Source: Chroococcus sp. FPU101
GTDB lineage: Bacteria; Cyanobacteriota; Cyanobacteriia; Cyanobacteriales; Microcystaceae
DNA: 64,000 bases
NCBI RefSeq assembly: GCF_017312365.1
Contig: NZ_BLJI01000014.1
Coordinates: forward strand, 1 to 64,000
Reading direction: 5' to 3'
The first letter of the stretch is position 1. Each line of letters opens with the position of its first letter. The position numbers were made by a program, and so were the translations under genes. This document shows, piece after piece, positions 38,126 to 46,130 of this stretch. The notes under the pieces are model-generated. The model had not been told where the DNA came from and did not search any database. It was given only the letters and a program-made list of their open reading frames with translations.

Positions 38126-39508
38126 ATGAAACTCAAACAATTTACTTTTTCCTTTTTGACCTGTAGTGCTACCGTTGTTTTTGGCACAAATATCGCACAA
38201 GCGGTTACTCTCACTCCCATTATCCAGGGAATAAGTAATCCAAGGGGAATTTCCTTTGGCCCTGATGGTACCCTCTATGTCTCAGAACCAGGAGTTGGGG
38301 GGAATGGAAATTGTCAGCCCTCTCCGAGTACTCTTTTTCAGCCAATCTGTGCGGGTAATACAAGCTCTTACAGAACAGTTTCACCCAATGGTCAACAAGG
38401 AAGCATCTTTAATAACTTTCAGTCTCTAGCAGAGCAACCATCGGGGAATCAAGGTGCTGGTCTTCAAGATTTACAATTTGATGCCCTGGGTAATGCTTAT
38501 GTTCTAACAGGGTTTGCGGGTTATCCAGGAAACCGTGATCTCGAATTAAACACGCTAGGACAACAATATCCAATTCCGCCAGGGCAAATTACTACTTTTC
38601 CTCCTTCACCACCCGAAGAAGTTTTAAATACTTCTGATTTAGCAAAACTGTTTAAAGCTGATTTGAATACAGGAGAATTAACGGAAATTTTTGACTTTGG
38701 CAGGTACGAAATTATTAATAATCCTGACGGTGGGGATGTAGTTACTAATCCTTATGACTTAACCATTAGTGGTGATACTGCCTATGTCGTTGATGCAGGT
38801 GGAAACACCGCTTATAGTATCAAACTTGATGGTAGTGGCGTCGAGGCAATTGCCATCCCTGATAAGATTGTCAGTAGCACGCTACTTCCACCTCTCCCAC
38901 CTGGAGTAGAGATTCCACCAGGACTAGTCGAGTTTTTACCGCCAGAAGAACCAGGACAACCTTCTCGAATTGCTATTCAATCAGTACCCACAGGTAATAC
39001 GATCGGGCCAGATGGAGCGTTATATATTGGTGAGTATACTGGCTTTCCTTATCTCGAAGGTGCCGCTCGAATCTTCCGCATCGGTGAAAATGGTGTACCA
39101 GAAGTTTTTGCAGAGGGGTTTACTCACATTACTGATCTAACTTTTGATCAAAACGGTAATTTACTCGTCTTACAATTCAGCGATGAACCACAGCCATTAG
39201 ATAACATACGGTTCCTACCAGGTTCTTTAATTCAACTTGCTCCTGATGGGACTCGCACAACCCTTGTAGCTGCAGGTGAAGGTTTAGAGTCTTCTGCGGG
39301 AATTACGATCGGCCCTGATAACAAAATTTATGTCACAAAACGCGGTGTTGGCCCAAATTTGGGTGAAGTGGTGCGGCTCGATATAGAACCAGCAGCAAGT
39401 GTTCCCGAACCCTCATCAACAGTTGGTTTACTGGCTTTTAGTGTGTTAGGTGGAAGTTTCTTGCTAAAACGTCAAGGCAAACGGTCTAAAGATGATTCTA
39501 AAAATTGA
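38126..39508 (+). CDS. ScyD/ScyE-family exported beta-propeller protein with PEP-CTERM
   Basis: The 460-residue protein has a signal peptide (MKLKQFTFSFLTCSATVVFG, cleavage near AQA at about 27) and repeated blades of the NHL/SMP-30 type (ISNPRGISFGPDGTLYVSEPG, TIGPDGALYIGEYTG, LTFDQNGNLLVLQFS, ITIGPDNKIYVTKRG). A PEP-CTERM tail follows: VPEPSSTVGLLAFSVLGGSF, then KRQGKR. ScyD to ScyF are thought to act in the periplasm on the late steps of scytonemin assembly. Which of D or E this is cannot be decided by eye. Only one such gene is present here instead of two. It starts 60 bases after scyC. Confidence 0.85.
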   Translation: MKLKQFTFSFLTCSATVVFGTNIAQAVTLTPIIQGISNPRGISFGPDGTLYVSEPGVGGNGNCQPSPSTLFQPICAGNTSSYRTVSPNGQQGSIFNNFQSLAEQPSGNQGAGLQDLQFDALGNAYVLTGFAGYPGNRDLELNTLGQQYPIPPGQITTFPPSPPEEVLNTSDLAKLFKADLNTGELTEIFDFGRYEIINNPDGGDVVTNPYDLTISGDTAYVVDAGGNTAYSIKLDGSGVEAIAIPDKIVSSTLLPPLPPGVEIPPGLVEFLPPEEPGQPSRIAIQSVPTGNTIGPDGALYIGEYTGFPYLEGAARIFRIGENGVPEVFAEGFTHITDLTFDQNGNLLVLQFSDEPQPLDNIRFLPGSLIQLAPDGTRTTLVAAGEGLESSAGITIGPDNKIYVTKRGVGPNLGEVVRLDIEPAASVPEPSSTVGLLAFSVLGGSFLLKRQGKRSKDDSKN

Positions 39509-39527
39509 AATAAAGGGAGTGACTTAC

Positions 39528-40655
39528 ATGAAAATGATCGCGAAATTTTCTTTAGCGGTGGCTAGTGCTGGATTTATAGTTATGACAACAGCAACAGCAG
39601 CTAAGTCGGTGACTTTAAGCTATGAGGGATCAATTGGTAGACCTGCTAACCTAGCTGAAGGCGAGTTTCCTGGTGTTCCTGGAACGCTTGCCGTCCCCCA
39701 AGGAATAGCAGTACAGGAGACAACAGGACTGATTTATGTAGCGAATGGTCGTTTTATTGACCGCATCGACGTATTTGATAGCCAAGGTAACTATATCAAA
39801 GGAATTGGTGGCACTGGTAGCGGGCCAGGACAGTTCGATGAGCCAGCAGCGATCGCATTCGATCCAGATACGGGAAATCTGTATGCAGGCGATGTTTTTA
39901 ATGATCGCGTTAATGTGTTTGATGCGAATGGTAACTTTATCAACTCTTTTGGTGACTTTGGTTCTCTTGTACCTGGTAGAGCTTTCTTTGGGCCATCGAG
40001 TATTACATTTGATGCAGAGGGCTTTGTGTATGTGGGTGATTTCAGTAATGACAAGATCAATAAATATACTAAGGAGGGCGAGTTCATCAGTTCTATTGGT
40101 AGTTCTGGTACTGAGGCTGGACAGTTTCAAGGGCCCGCAGGCGTACAGATATCCCCAGTTAGTGGCAATTTCTTTGTAACTGACCAGTTTAATAACCGCG
40201 TTCAGGTACTCAGTCCGACAGGTGAACCTCTCCTAGTCTTCGGCGAACTTGGATCTGGGCCTGGACAGTTTATTCAGCCAATTGATATTGAAGTGGACGA
40301 GTATGAGAATATTTATGTGATGGACTCGATCAATAGCCGCGTCCAAGTATTCGATAAAAACGGAAACTTCCTCACTCAATTTGGCCGACCTTCTGGTGGA
40401 CGACCTCCTCAGCTAGGTGAACCATCACCCTATGGTAACCCCCTCGACCTCTCACCAGGCGTATTTAACTGGACTGCTGGATCGTACTATAGTAATAGTA
40501 CGCTTTATGTCGGTGATTTTTTCCAAGGTCGTGTTCAAGTTTTGGATGTTAGTGGACAAGATCCAGCAGCATCGACCCCCGAACCTTCTTCGGTACTCGG
40601 TTTAATTGCCTTAATGTTAGGTGTTACTGGAGTAGCGCGAGTTAGAAAAAGTTAA
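39528..40655 (+). CDS. scyF: Exported NHL-repeat protein, ScyF-like, with PEP-CTERM
   Basis: ATG 39528 is used because GGGAG lies 9 bases upstream and a signal peptide follows at once (MIAKFSLAVASAGFIVMTTA); an open frame also begins at 39492. The 375-residue protein has six NHL blades, each with the pattern GSGPGQFxxPxxIAxD...IYVxDxxNxRVQVFD, giving a beta-propeller. It ends with a PEP-CTERM signal (TPEPSSVLGLIALMLGVTGVA then RVRKS). The stop of the preceding gene lies 20 bases upstream. By homology and order it corresponds to ScyF, a presumed periplasmic late-stage protein; a catalytic role is not shown. Confidence 0.85.
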   Translation: MKMIAKFSLAVASAGFIVMTTATAAKSVTLSYEGSIGRPANLAEGEFPGVPGTLAVPQGIAVQETTGLIYVANGRFIDRIDVFDSQGNYIKGIGGTGSGPGQFDEPAAIAFDPDTGNLYAGDVFNDRVNVFDANGNFINSFGDFGSLVPGRAFFGPSSITFDAEGFVYVGDFSNDKINKYTKEGEFISSIGSSGTEAGQFQGPAGVQISPVSGNFFVTDQFNNRVQVLSPTGEPLLVFGELGSGPGQFIQPIDIEVDEYENIYVMDSINSRVQVFDKNGNFLTQFGRPSGGRPPQLGEPSPYGNPLDLSPGVFNWTAGSYYSNSTLYVGDFFQGRVQVLDVSGQDPAASTPEPSSVLGLIALMLGVTGVARVRKS

Positions 40656-40879
40656 TAATCTCACCCTAACCCCCTCCACCTCACCCTGGCCCTCTCCTAC
40701 AAGGAGAGGGAACGTTAGAGGAATTTGTTTATATATTGAGGGGGAACTGTAAGGAAGACTCTTTATACATTGGAAGGGACTAAAATTTGTCTCACTTCAG
40801 GTTAATTTAATGTTTAAGCGATAATTTTTTCATTTATTTGGGAACAATAAGAAAGATCAATTAAGCTAGTGCGCTTTTT
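40656..40879. repeat. Dispersed C-rich repeat with hairpin after the scy operon
   Basis: Starting about 10 bases after the scyF stop there is a run of CTCACCCTAACCCCCTC-type sequence ending in a perfect hairpin, CCCTCTCC (40690-40697), loop TACAA, GGAGAGGG (40703-40710). Such C-rich hairpin sequences are common dispersed repeats in cyanobacteria. It may act as a terminator for the operon but has no T-run. Confidence 0.6.
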
Positions 40880-43351
40880 ATGACTGATTTCACACAATGC
40901 GCGGATCTTTCCAAGAATGTTAATCATTTGCTTGAACTACTACAATCTGAACCTTCGTTACGTTCCCAACAAGACACGACAGCGATCGAAACTTCTTTAA
41001 AAAAAGCCATCTCGCCTAAATTTGAAATTGTTTTTGCGGGTGCTTTCAGTGCGGGTAAATCCATGCTGATTAATGCCCTGTTAGAGCGAGAATTATTATA
41101 CAGTGCAGAAGGTCACGCGACGGGTACAGAATGTCATATTGAATATGCCCAAAGCGAACAAGAAAAAGTCGTTTTGACATTTTTGAGTGAAGCAGAAATT
41201 TTGTCTCTAGTCGAGACTTTGTGTCAACGCTTGGAAATTAAAGCCCCCAGTAATCTTGACTCTACTGAAGTCACTACACTCCTGCAACAATATTGTGACA
41301 AGATTTTAGAACAAGAAGGCGGCGAAAGTAAGTCAGAACGAGCTAAACAAGCACAAGGTTTAAAGTTATTAGTCGATGGATTTATTCAAAACCGCGATCG
41401 TATTCATCCTGTCCATCACGCTACCTACTCGATGGAACAATTTAACTTTTCTAACTTGACAGAAGCGGCTAATTATGCTAAAAGAGGCAGTAATAGCGCA
41501 GTTCTCAAACGGTTAGAATACTACTGCAATCATCCCTTATTGCAGGATGGTAACGTCTTAGTTGATATGCCAGGTATTGATGCACCCGTAAAAAAAGATG
41601 CAGAATTAACCTACCAAAAAATCGAAGATTCAGATACATCGGCTGTGGTGTGTGTTCTTAAACCCGCTTCAGCAGGGGAGATGTCAACCGAAGAAACGGA
41701 ACTGTTGGAAAAAATGCGGGCTAATCCGAGTATACGGGATAGAGTTTTTTATGTCTTTAATCGCATTGATGAAACCTGGTACAATAGCCAACTGCGTCAA
41801 CGTTTAGATAATCTTATCCACACTCAGTTTAGAGACAGTAACCGAGTGTATAAAACCAGTGGGTTACTCGGATTTTATGGCAGTCAGATTAAAAAGCATA
41901 CAACTGGAATGGATCGTTATGGTTTAGATTCACTATTTGCCGAGAGTGTTAAGAGTTTAGGTGGAGAAGAAGAAACCCCACAATTTATTAGTGAGTTTAA
42001 TAATTATTGTGCTAATTCGGGTAAATTAACTCGCACTAATTTTAGAGTTACAGTAAATGGCTACGACAGCCCGAACGAAAACTACACGAGAATTTTAAGT
42101 GAATGGGGAACCCCTTTAATTGAGCAATTAATTATCGATAGTGGAATAGAAGATTTTCGGAACGCTATTACTCGTTATCTAATAGAAGAAAAACGCCCTC
42201 AACTGTTTTCTAATTTAGCCGATGACTTGCAACCTCTTTGTATTACCTTGAAAAAATATTATCTCGACAAATATCAAGAGGTAGACAGTCAACCTCGCGA
42301 AATAGAAGCCATGAAAACCCAAGAGTTAATTAAACTCAATCATGACTTACAAGACGTGGGGCAAGAATTTACGAAACATATCGCCGAAGAAATTAATAAA
42401 ATAGCCGTGAATGCCGATCCACTTTTTGAGGAAGATTTTCAAAAACTTAAGGCAAGAATGGTATCTCGTTTAGATGAATTGCTACAATCTTTCTCGGTAA
42501 CAAATGCCTATAGTCGTGCAACTTTCACTCATCCTCGTAATTCGACTGCCCCTCTTTTAGCCGTTTTAGTCGAAGCTTTGTATTATCTAGCTAATGAATT
42601 AGAAGATGTTTTAGTAGATCAATCTAAAGCTTTAGTCAACCGCTTCTGTCAAAGAATATTAGATCGAGTGCGTCAGTCAGATTATTATCGAAAATTATAT
42701 CGTTTATTGGGTGATGATGGAGGAATAGAAGTACAACTTAAACAGATGGAAGAAAAGTTAACTTATGCTTTAGTTTCAGAAGCTAAAACAGAATGCGATC
42801 GCTATGTAAGAGAAAGTCCGCGTTTTTATGATGAAGGAACATTTTCGATTTATCAATTTCGACAAACTTTACAACAAACCTCACAAGGCTATGACTGTGA
42901 GAGTATGGTACAAGCAGAACCCGCAATTCGTCAATTACTTAAACTAGATTTTGAACCGAAAGTATCAACAACCATCCGCAAGAACTTTCGACAAACTATT
43001 AATCAAACTCTGAAAACTCAGTTATTACCAATGACTGAAAAACAATCTGATGAAATTTTACAACAATATGATAGAGCCAGAGCTTATTTAGAACAAAATC
43101 TAGAACAAGAAGCGGCCGAAAAGATTGCTAAAAATGTTCGTCATCAAGGAGAGATTAAACAAAAAATTGAGCAATTTAATCAAGCTGTTTCAGGAATTAA
43201 TGCTTGTTTACAAGTGATGAGGTTGTATGAACATCAATTACCTTCAATTGCGGCCTCTGATTTAAGTTTGATTCCGCTTTCTGTAGAAAAGGAAGAATCA
43301 CATCAGGGCAATGGTTTTGTTATGGATGAGGAAATGATGAGTATTACATAA
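40880..43351 (+). CDS. Bacterial dynamin-like GTPase
   Basis: The 823-residue protein has a GTPase domain (about 45-370) with G1 GAFSAGKSMLINAL (54-67), a G2 threonine in GHATGTECHIEYA, G3 DMPGIDAPVKKDAE and G4 NRIDETW. Long helical regions follow (about 430-815) and could form the bundle and stalk of a dynamin-like protein. No transmembrane paddle is obvious; a moderately hydrophobic part near LLAVLVEALYYLANELEDVL may contact lipid. Family members remodel membranes in GTP-dependent fashion. It is followed 49 bases later by two KGK genes and an HNH gene in the same direction, which may form a functional set. Confidence 0.87.
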   Translation: MTDFTQCADLSKNVNHLLELLQSEPSLRSQQDTTAIETSLKKAISPKFEIVFAGAFSAGKSMLINALLERELLYSAEGHATGTECHIEYAQSEQEKVVLTFLSEAEILSLVETLCQRLEIKAPSNLDSTEVTTLLQQYCDKILEQEGGESKSERAKQAQGLKLLVDGFIQNRDRIHPVHHATYSMEQFNFSNLTEAANYAKRGSNSAVLKRLEYYCNHPLLQDGNVLVDMPGIDAPVKKDAELTYQKIEDSDTSAVVCVLKPASAGEMSTEETELLEKMRANPSIRDRVFYVFNRIDETWYNSQLRQRLDNLIHTQFRDSNRVYKTSGLLGFYGSQIKKHTTGMDRYGLDSLFAESVKSLGGEEETPQFISEFNNYCANSGKLTRTNFRVTVNGYDSPNENYTRILSEWGTPLIEQLIIDSGIEDFRNAITRYLIEEKRPQLFSNLADDLQPLCITLKKYYLDKYQEVDSQPREIEAMKTQELIKLNHDLQDVGQEFTKHIAEEINKIAVNADPLFEEDFQKLKARMVSRLDELLQSFSVTNAYSRATFTHPRNSTAPLLAVLVEALYYLANELEDVLVDQSKALVNRFCQRILDRVRQSDYYRKLYRLLGDDGGIEVQLKQMEEKLTYALVSEAKTECDRYVRESPRFYDEGTFSIYQFRQTLQQTSQGYDCESMVQAEPAIRQLLKLDFEPKVSTTIRKNFRQTINQTLKTQLLPMTEKQSDEILQQYDRARAYLEQNLEQEAAEKIAKNVRHQGEIKQKIEQFNQAVSGINACLQVMRLYEHQLPSIAASDLSLIPLSVEKEESHQGNGFVMDEEMMSIT

Positions 43352-43400
43352 ATTTTCTATTGAGCAATTCTCGCATATCACTTAATTAAAGGCTAATTCA

Positions 43401-43862
43401 ATGAAACCACATTCTTATTTGGCCAATCTTAACGATGATGATCTAATCGAATTTTCTAATAATAGTTTAATGAAAATTGGAAAGTTGCGAAAAGCATTAA
43501 AACAAGTTTTTAATAGGGACATAGAGGACTTTATAAAAAATTTTCTTAGAAACGAAGCAATAAAAATTTATCCAGCTACTCAAATTTATTACCCTGATGG
43601 AACTACAAAAATACATCAAAATAATTGGTTTAGTTCTGGAGTTGCTTGTAAACTTTTAAAATTAGGTAATAAATCTTGGAATCAAGGCACAATAAAAATT
43701 AGAGTAGAGGTAGAATTTTTTCCTAATGAAAAGTCTGACAAAACAATAAATATTAATGATGTGATTGATCTTAATCTGACTGATTTCAGCGATTCATTAA
43801 CTATTCAATCTATTGTAGATGATGAATTTGAGCAACTTCGTTGTCAATTAGAAGAGTTATAA
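43401..43862 (+). CDS. KGK-domain protein (first of two)
   Basis: The 153-residue soluble protein starts LNDDDLIEFSNNSLMKIGKL, followed by RKALKQVFNRDIEDF. The later stretch WFSSGVACKLLKLGNKSWNQ and GTIKIRVEVEFFPNE align with the second gene downstream. These are the features of the cyanobacterial KGK family, whose function is unknown. It has an acidic tail beyond the domain (about 120-153). Its neighbour upstream is the dynamin-like GTPase, suggesting a partner role. Confidence 0.7.
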   Translation: MKPHSYLANLNDDDLIEFSNNSLMKIGKLRKALKQVFNRDIEDFIKNFLRNEAIKIYPATQIYYPDGTTKIHQNNWFSSGVACKLLKLGNKSWNQGTIKIRVEVEFFPNEKSDKTININDVIDLNLTDFSDSLTIQSIVDDEFEQLRCQLEEL

Positions 43863-43877
43863 ATAATTCATATAGCA

Positions 43878-43977
43878 TAATAGCCAGTGGTTAAAACCGA
43901 CTATGTTGACTAAAAATTATTTAGTCCGTTTTAACGAACTTCCGCTATGAGACAGAGGATTTATTATCTGGCTTTAA
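43878..43977. repeat. Palindromic repeat element between the two KGK genes
   Basis: The 100-base intergenic segment is a nested inverted repeat. AGCCAG (43882-43887) pairs with CTGGCT (43968-43973); GTTAAAACCGAC (43890-43901) pairs with GTCCGTTTTAAC (43924-43935) at 11 of 12 positions; and GACTAAA (43908-43914) pairs with TTTAGTC (43920-43926), leaving a short loop. It has no coding capacity. It resembles a MITE-like or REP-type dispersed element rather than a simple terminator. The ends are approximate. Confidence 0.55.
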
Positions 43978-44002
43978 AACAATTAGTAAAATAAAACAAA
44001 TT

Positions 44003-44293
44003 ATGTCAGTAAAAATAATGCTATTAAAATCCGATGAAGTCATTTCACTTAATGATTTTAAAGATCGAGCAATTCTTTCTCACAAAACATTTAAAGCAGA
44101 AGAATTTATTTATGGATTATTAGAAAAAATGGATCATGATGCAGAAAAACGAATTAAATGGCGAGACGGTGTAGAATGCGAGATCCTAAGTCCTAATGCG
44201 GGTTGGAAAAAAGGAAAAATTCGAGTCACTTTAGAATTTATTCCAGATGAACCCGAATCAATATTAGATGATATTCGTCAAACCATTAGCTAA
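44003..44293 (+). CDS. KGK-domain protein (second of two)
   Basis: The 96-residue protein begins IMLLKSDEVISLNDFKDRAI and contains KAEEFIYGLLEKMD, followed by WRDGVECEILSPNAGWKKGK, then IRVTLEFIPDEPES, the classical C-terminal half of the KGK family, including the GWKKGK segment. It is a paralogue of the gene at 43401, sharing the GV-C-x-L spacing and IRVxxEFxP ending. It lies 5 bases before the HNH gene, so the two are very likely co-translated. Function unknown. Confidence 0.78.
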   Translation: MSVKIMLLKSDEVISLNDFKDRAILSHKTFKAEEFIYGLLEKMDHDAEKRIKWRDGVECEILSPNAGWKKGKIRVTLEFIPDEPESILDDIRQTIS

Positions 44294-44298
44294 TCAAG

Positions 44299-44544
44299 AT
44301 GTCAAAAACTCCTCGTATTCCAATTCCTTATTCAGTTCGAGAATATGTCTACAAAAGAGATAAATATCAGTGTCAAAGCTGTGGCAAGACAAAACAAGAA
44401 ATTACACTCAATATTGATCACATTATTCCTCTAGCATTGAGTGGAAGTAATGACATCAGTAATTTACAGACACTTTGTGTAACTTGTAATTCCAAGAAAA
44501 AACATTATCTTGATCCACGATTTAAACGTTACTATTCCAATTAA
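44299..44544 (+). CDS. HNH endonuclease
   Basis: The 81-residue protein is a minimal HNH nuclease. It has CQSC (Cys25, Cys28), the catalytic DHIIPLALSGSNDISNLQTLC (His41 and the conserved asparagine) and CVTCN (Cys60, Cys63), so the zinc site and HNH core are complete. Flanking residues are basic, fitting DNA contact. It begins 5 bases after the second KGK gene, and ends 2 bases from panB, which converges. Small solitary HNH genes are frequent in cyanobacteria; a link to the dynamin-KGK group is inferred from spacing only. Confidence 0.88.
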   Translation: MSKTPRIPIPYSVREYVYKRDKYQCQSCGKTKQEITLNIDHIIPLALSGSNDISNLQTLCVTCNSKKKHYLDPRFKRYYSN

Positions 44545-44546
44545 TA

Positions 44547-45326
44547 TTAATTGCTTGGAAATTTTTTTTCTTTAACTTCAATAGCATAATTGTGTACAGC
44601 TTGGTTAATGAGTTCACGTAAATTAACATAAGATTTTGCAAAAGGGGGTTGTTTTTTTGTTAATCCCAGTAAATCAGCCGTGACTAAAACCTGTCCATCA
44701 CATTGATTTCCCGCACCAATTCCAATCGTCGAAATGGGTAATTTATCAGTAATTGTAGCGGCTAAATCTGAGGGGATATGTTCTAAGACGATCGAAAAAA
44801 CCCCCGCTTGAGCAAGTGCGATCGCTTCATTTAAAATTCGATCCGCATCTTCATCGGTTTTCCCCTGTTGTTTATATCCTAAACGATGCACAGATTGAGG
44901 CGTTAAACCAATATGTCCCATCACAGGTATACCAATTGCTGTCAGTCGGGCGATCGTTTCTACCATTGCAGGATGTCCCCCTTCTAGTTTAACGGCTTGT
45001 ACCCCTGTTTCTTTTAAAACACGTCCTGCTGAGTGAATCGCTTGAGTGGTACTTTCTTGGTAACTCAAAAACGGTAAATCACACACCACCAAAGCACGTT
45101 TAACTCCACGATACACCGCAGCCGCATGATGAATCATATCGTCTAAAGTTACGGGTAAAGTGGTAGGATGACCTAAAATAGACATGGCTAGGGAGTCTCC
45201 CACCAAAATCATGTCTACTTCGGCCTCATCTAAAATTTGTGCGATCGCATAATCCCAAGCGGTTAAGACAATAATTGAGCGTTTGTCTTGCTTCCATTGT
45301 CTGAGTTGTCCAGTTGTAACTGCCAT
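44547..45326 (-). CDS. panB: 3-methyl-2-oxobutanoate hydroxymethyltransferase
   Basis: The first enzyme of pantothenate synthesis transfers a hydroxymethyl group from methylene-tetrahydrofolate to ketoisovalerate. The 259 residues show [48 protein letters not shown] (metal-binding aspartates), [27 protein letters not shown] and [15 protein letters not shown], all characteristic. Length is standard. It lies 15 bases after chlM on the same strand, and the pair may share a transcript despite unrelated roles. Confidence 0.95.
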   Translation of the reverse strand: MAVTTGQLRQWKQDKRSIIVLTAWDYAIAQILDEAEVDMILVGDSLAMSILGHPTTLPVTLDDMIHHAAAVYRGVKRALVVCDLPFLSYQESTTQAIHSAGRVLKETGVQAVKLEGGHPAMVETIARLTAIGIPVMGHIGLTPQSVHRLGYKQQGKTDEDADRILNEAIALAQAGVFSIVLEHIPSDLAATITDKLPISTIGIGAGNQCDGQVLVTADLLGLTKKQPPFAKSYVNLRELINQAVHNYAIEVKEKKFPSN

Positions 45327-45341
45327 TGGGTTTAACTGTTT

Positions 45342-46028
45342 TTAACGAACAGCTTCTAAGATTCTTGAAAAATAAAATCGTGTACTGGTCATGCTAGTAC
45401 GTTTGATGGTAAAACCATTGTCTTGTAAAGCTTTGATAATATCTGCTTCTTTATGTTGATAAGCACGAGTCGCTTTACTGGGGCCAGGAAAAAATTCACC
45501 CACTTTTTTTAGGATAGACAATAAAACGGTTTTTGGAGCAAAACTCAAAATTAAGCGAGAATCAGCCAAAGATGCAAGATGAGCAATCATTTTAGCGGCT
45601 TCTGATGCGGGATAATGAATTAAGACATCTAAACAAATAACGGTGTGATATTTGCCCGATAAACTTTCTAAATCCTGTACAGAAAAAGCAATCGAGTTAG
45701 AATAGCCTAAAGCTTCTTTGGCACGTTGGGCAGCTTCTGTGACCATTTTCTCAGAAATATCACTAGCATAGACTTTTGCTCCTGCTTGGGCGAGTGGAAT
45801 GGCTAAACTCCCCACCCCACAACCTGCATCACAAATTGTCAGATTCATTAAATTTTGATCGTCTTCTAGCCATCCAATCACAGTATCAATAGTTTGCTGA
45901 TGTCCAACTCGTATATCACGTTGAACTTTATTCACTTCTCCATCACCATAAATTCTACGCCATCGATCAAAACCTGTAGCGTTAAAATAATCTTTCACAA
46001 TGGCTTTATCGTCTACTGTCTTAACCAT
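45342..46028 (-). CDS. chlM: Magnesium protoporphyrin IX methyltransferase
   Basis: ChlM methylates the propionate of Mg-protoporphyrin IX in chlorophyll synthesis. The protein starts VKDYFNATGFDRWRRIYG, followed by EVNKVQRDIRVGHQQTID, the hallmark N-terminus, then the SAM motif ICDAGCGVGSLAIPLAQ, and HLASLADSRLILSFAPKT. ATG 46028 is preferred over the TTG five codons upstream (46043) because known ChlM proteins begin at about this point; the product is 228 residues. It is followed by panB. Confidence 0.93.
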   Translation of the reverse strand: MVKTVDDKAIVKDYFNATGFDRWRRIYGDGEVNKVQRDIRVGHQQTIDTVIGWLEDDQNLMNLTICDAGCGVGSLAIPLAQAGAKVYASDISEKMVTEAAQRAKEALGYSNSIAFSVQDLESLSGKYHTVICLDVLIHYPASEAAKMIAHLASLADSRLILSFAPKTVLLSILKKVGEFFPGPSKATRAYQHKEADIIKALQDNGFTIKRTSMTSTRFYFSRILEAVR

Positions 46029-46093
46029 ATTTTTAGGAGTCAATATATAAGGACAATTTATTACTGTAGCTTATTTTAGATAGCCTACGTTAG

Positions 46094-46117
46094 AAAAAGG
46101 GTTTGGAGACCAAACCC
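46094..46117 (-). terminator. Intrinsic terminator of the reductase gene
   Basis: Reading leftward, GGGTTTGG-TCT-CCAAACCC forms a perfect 8-base stem (46117-46099) followed by five T residues (46098-46094). It lies 14 bases after the stop of the OYE-family gene at 46131, in the right orientation to end that transcript. Confidence 0.85.
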
Positions 46118-46130
46118 CAACACAAGACTC

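Noticed and set aside
39651-40179. Overlapping open frames on both strands within the NHL-repeat gene
   Set aside because: They lack starts with ribosome sites and arise from the repeated blades. The plus-strand propeller protein is clearly the coding frame.
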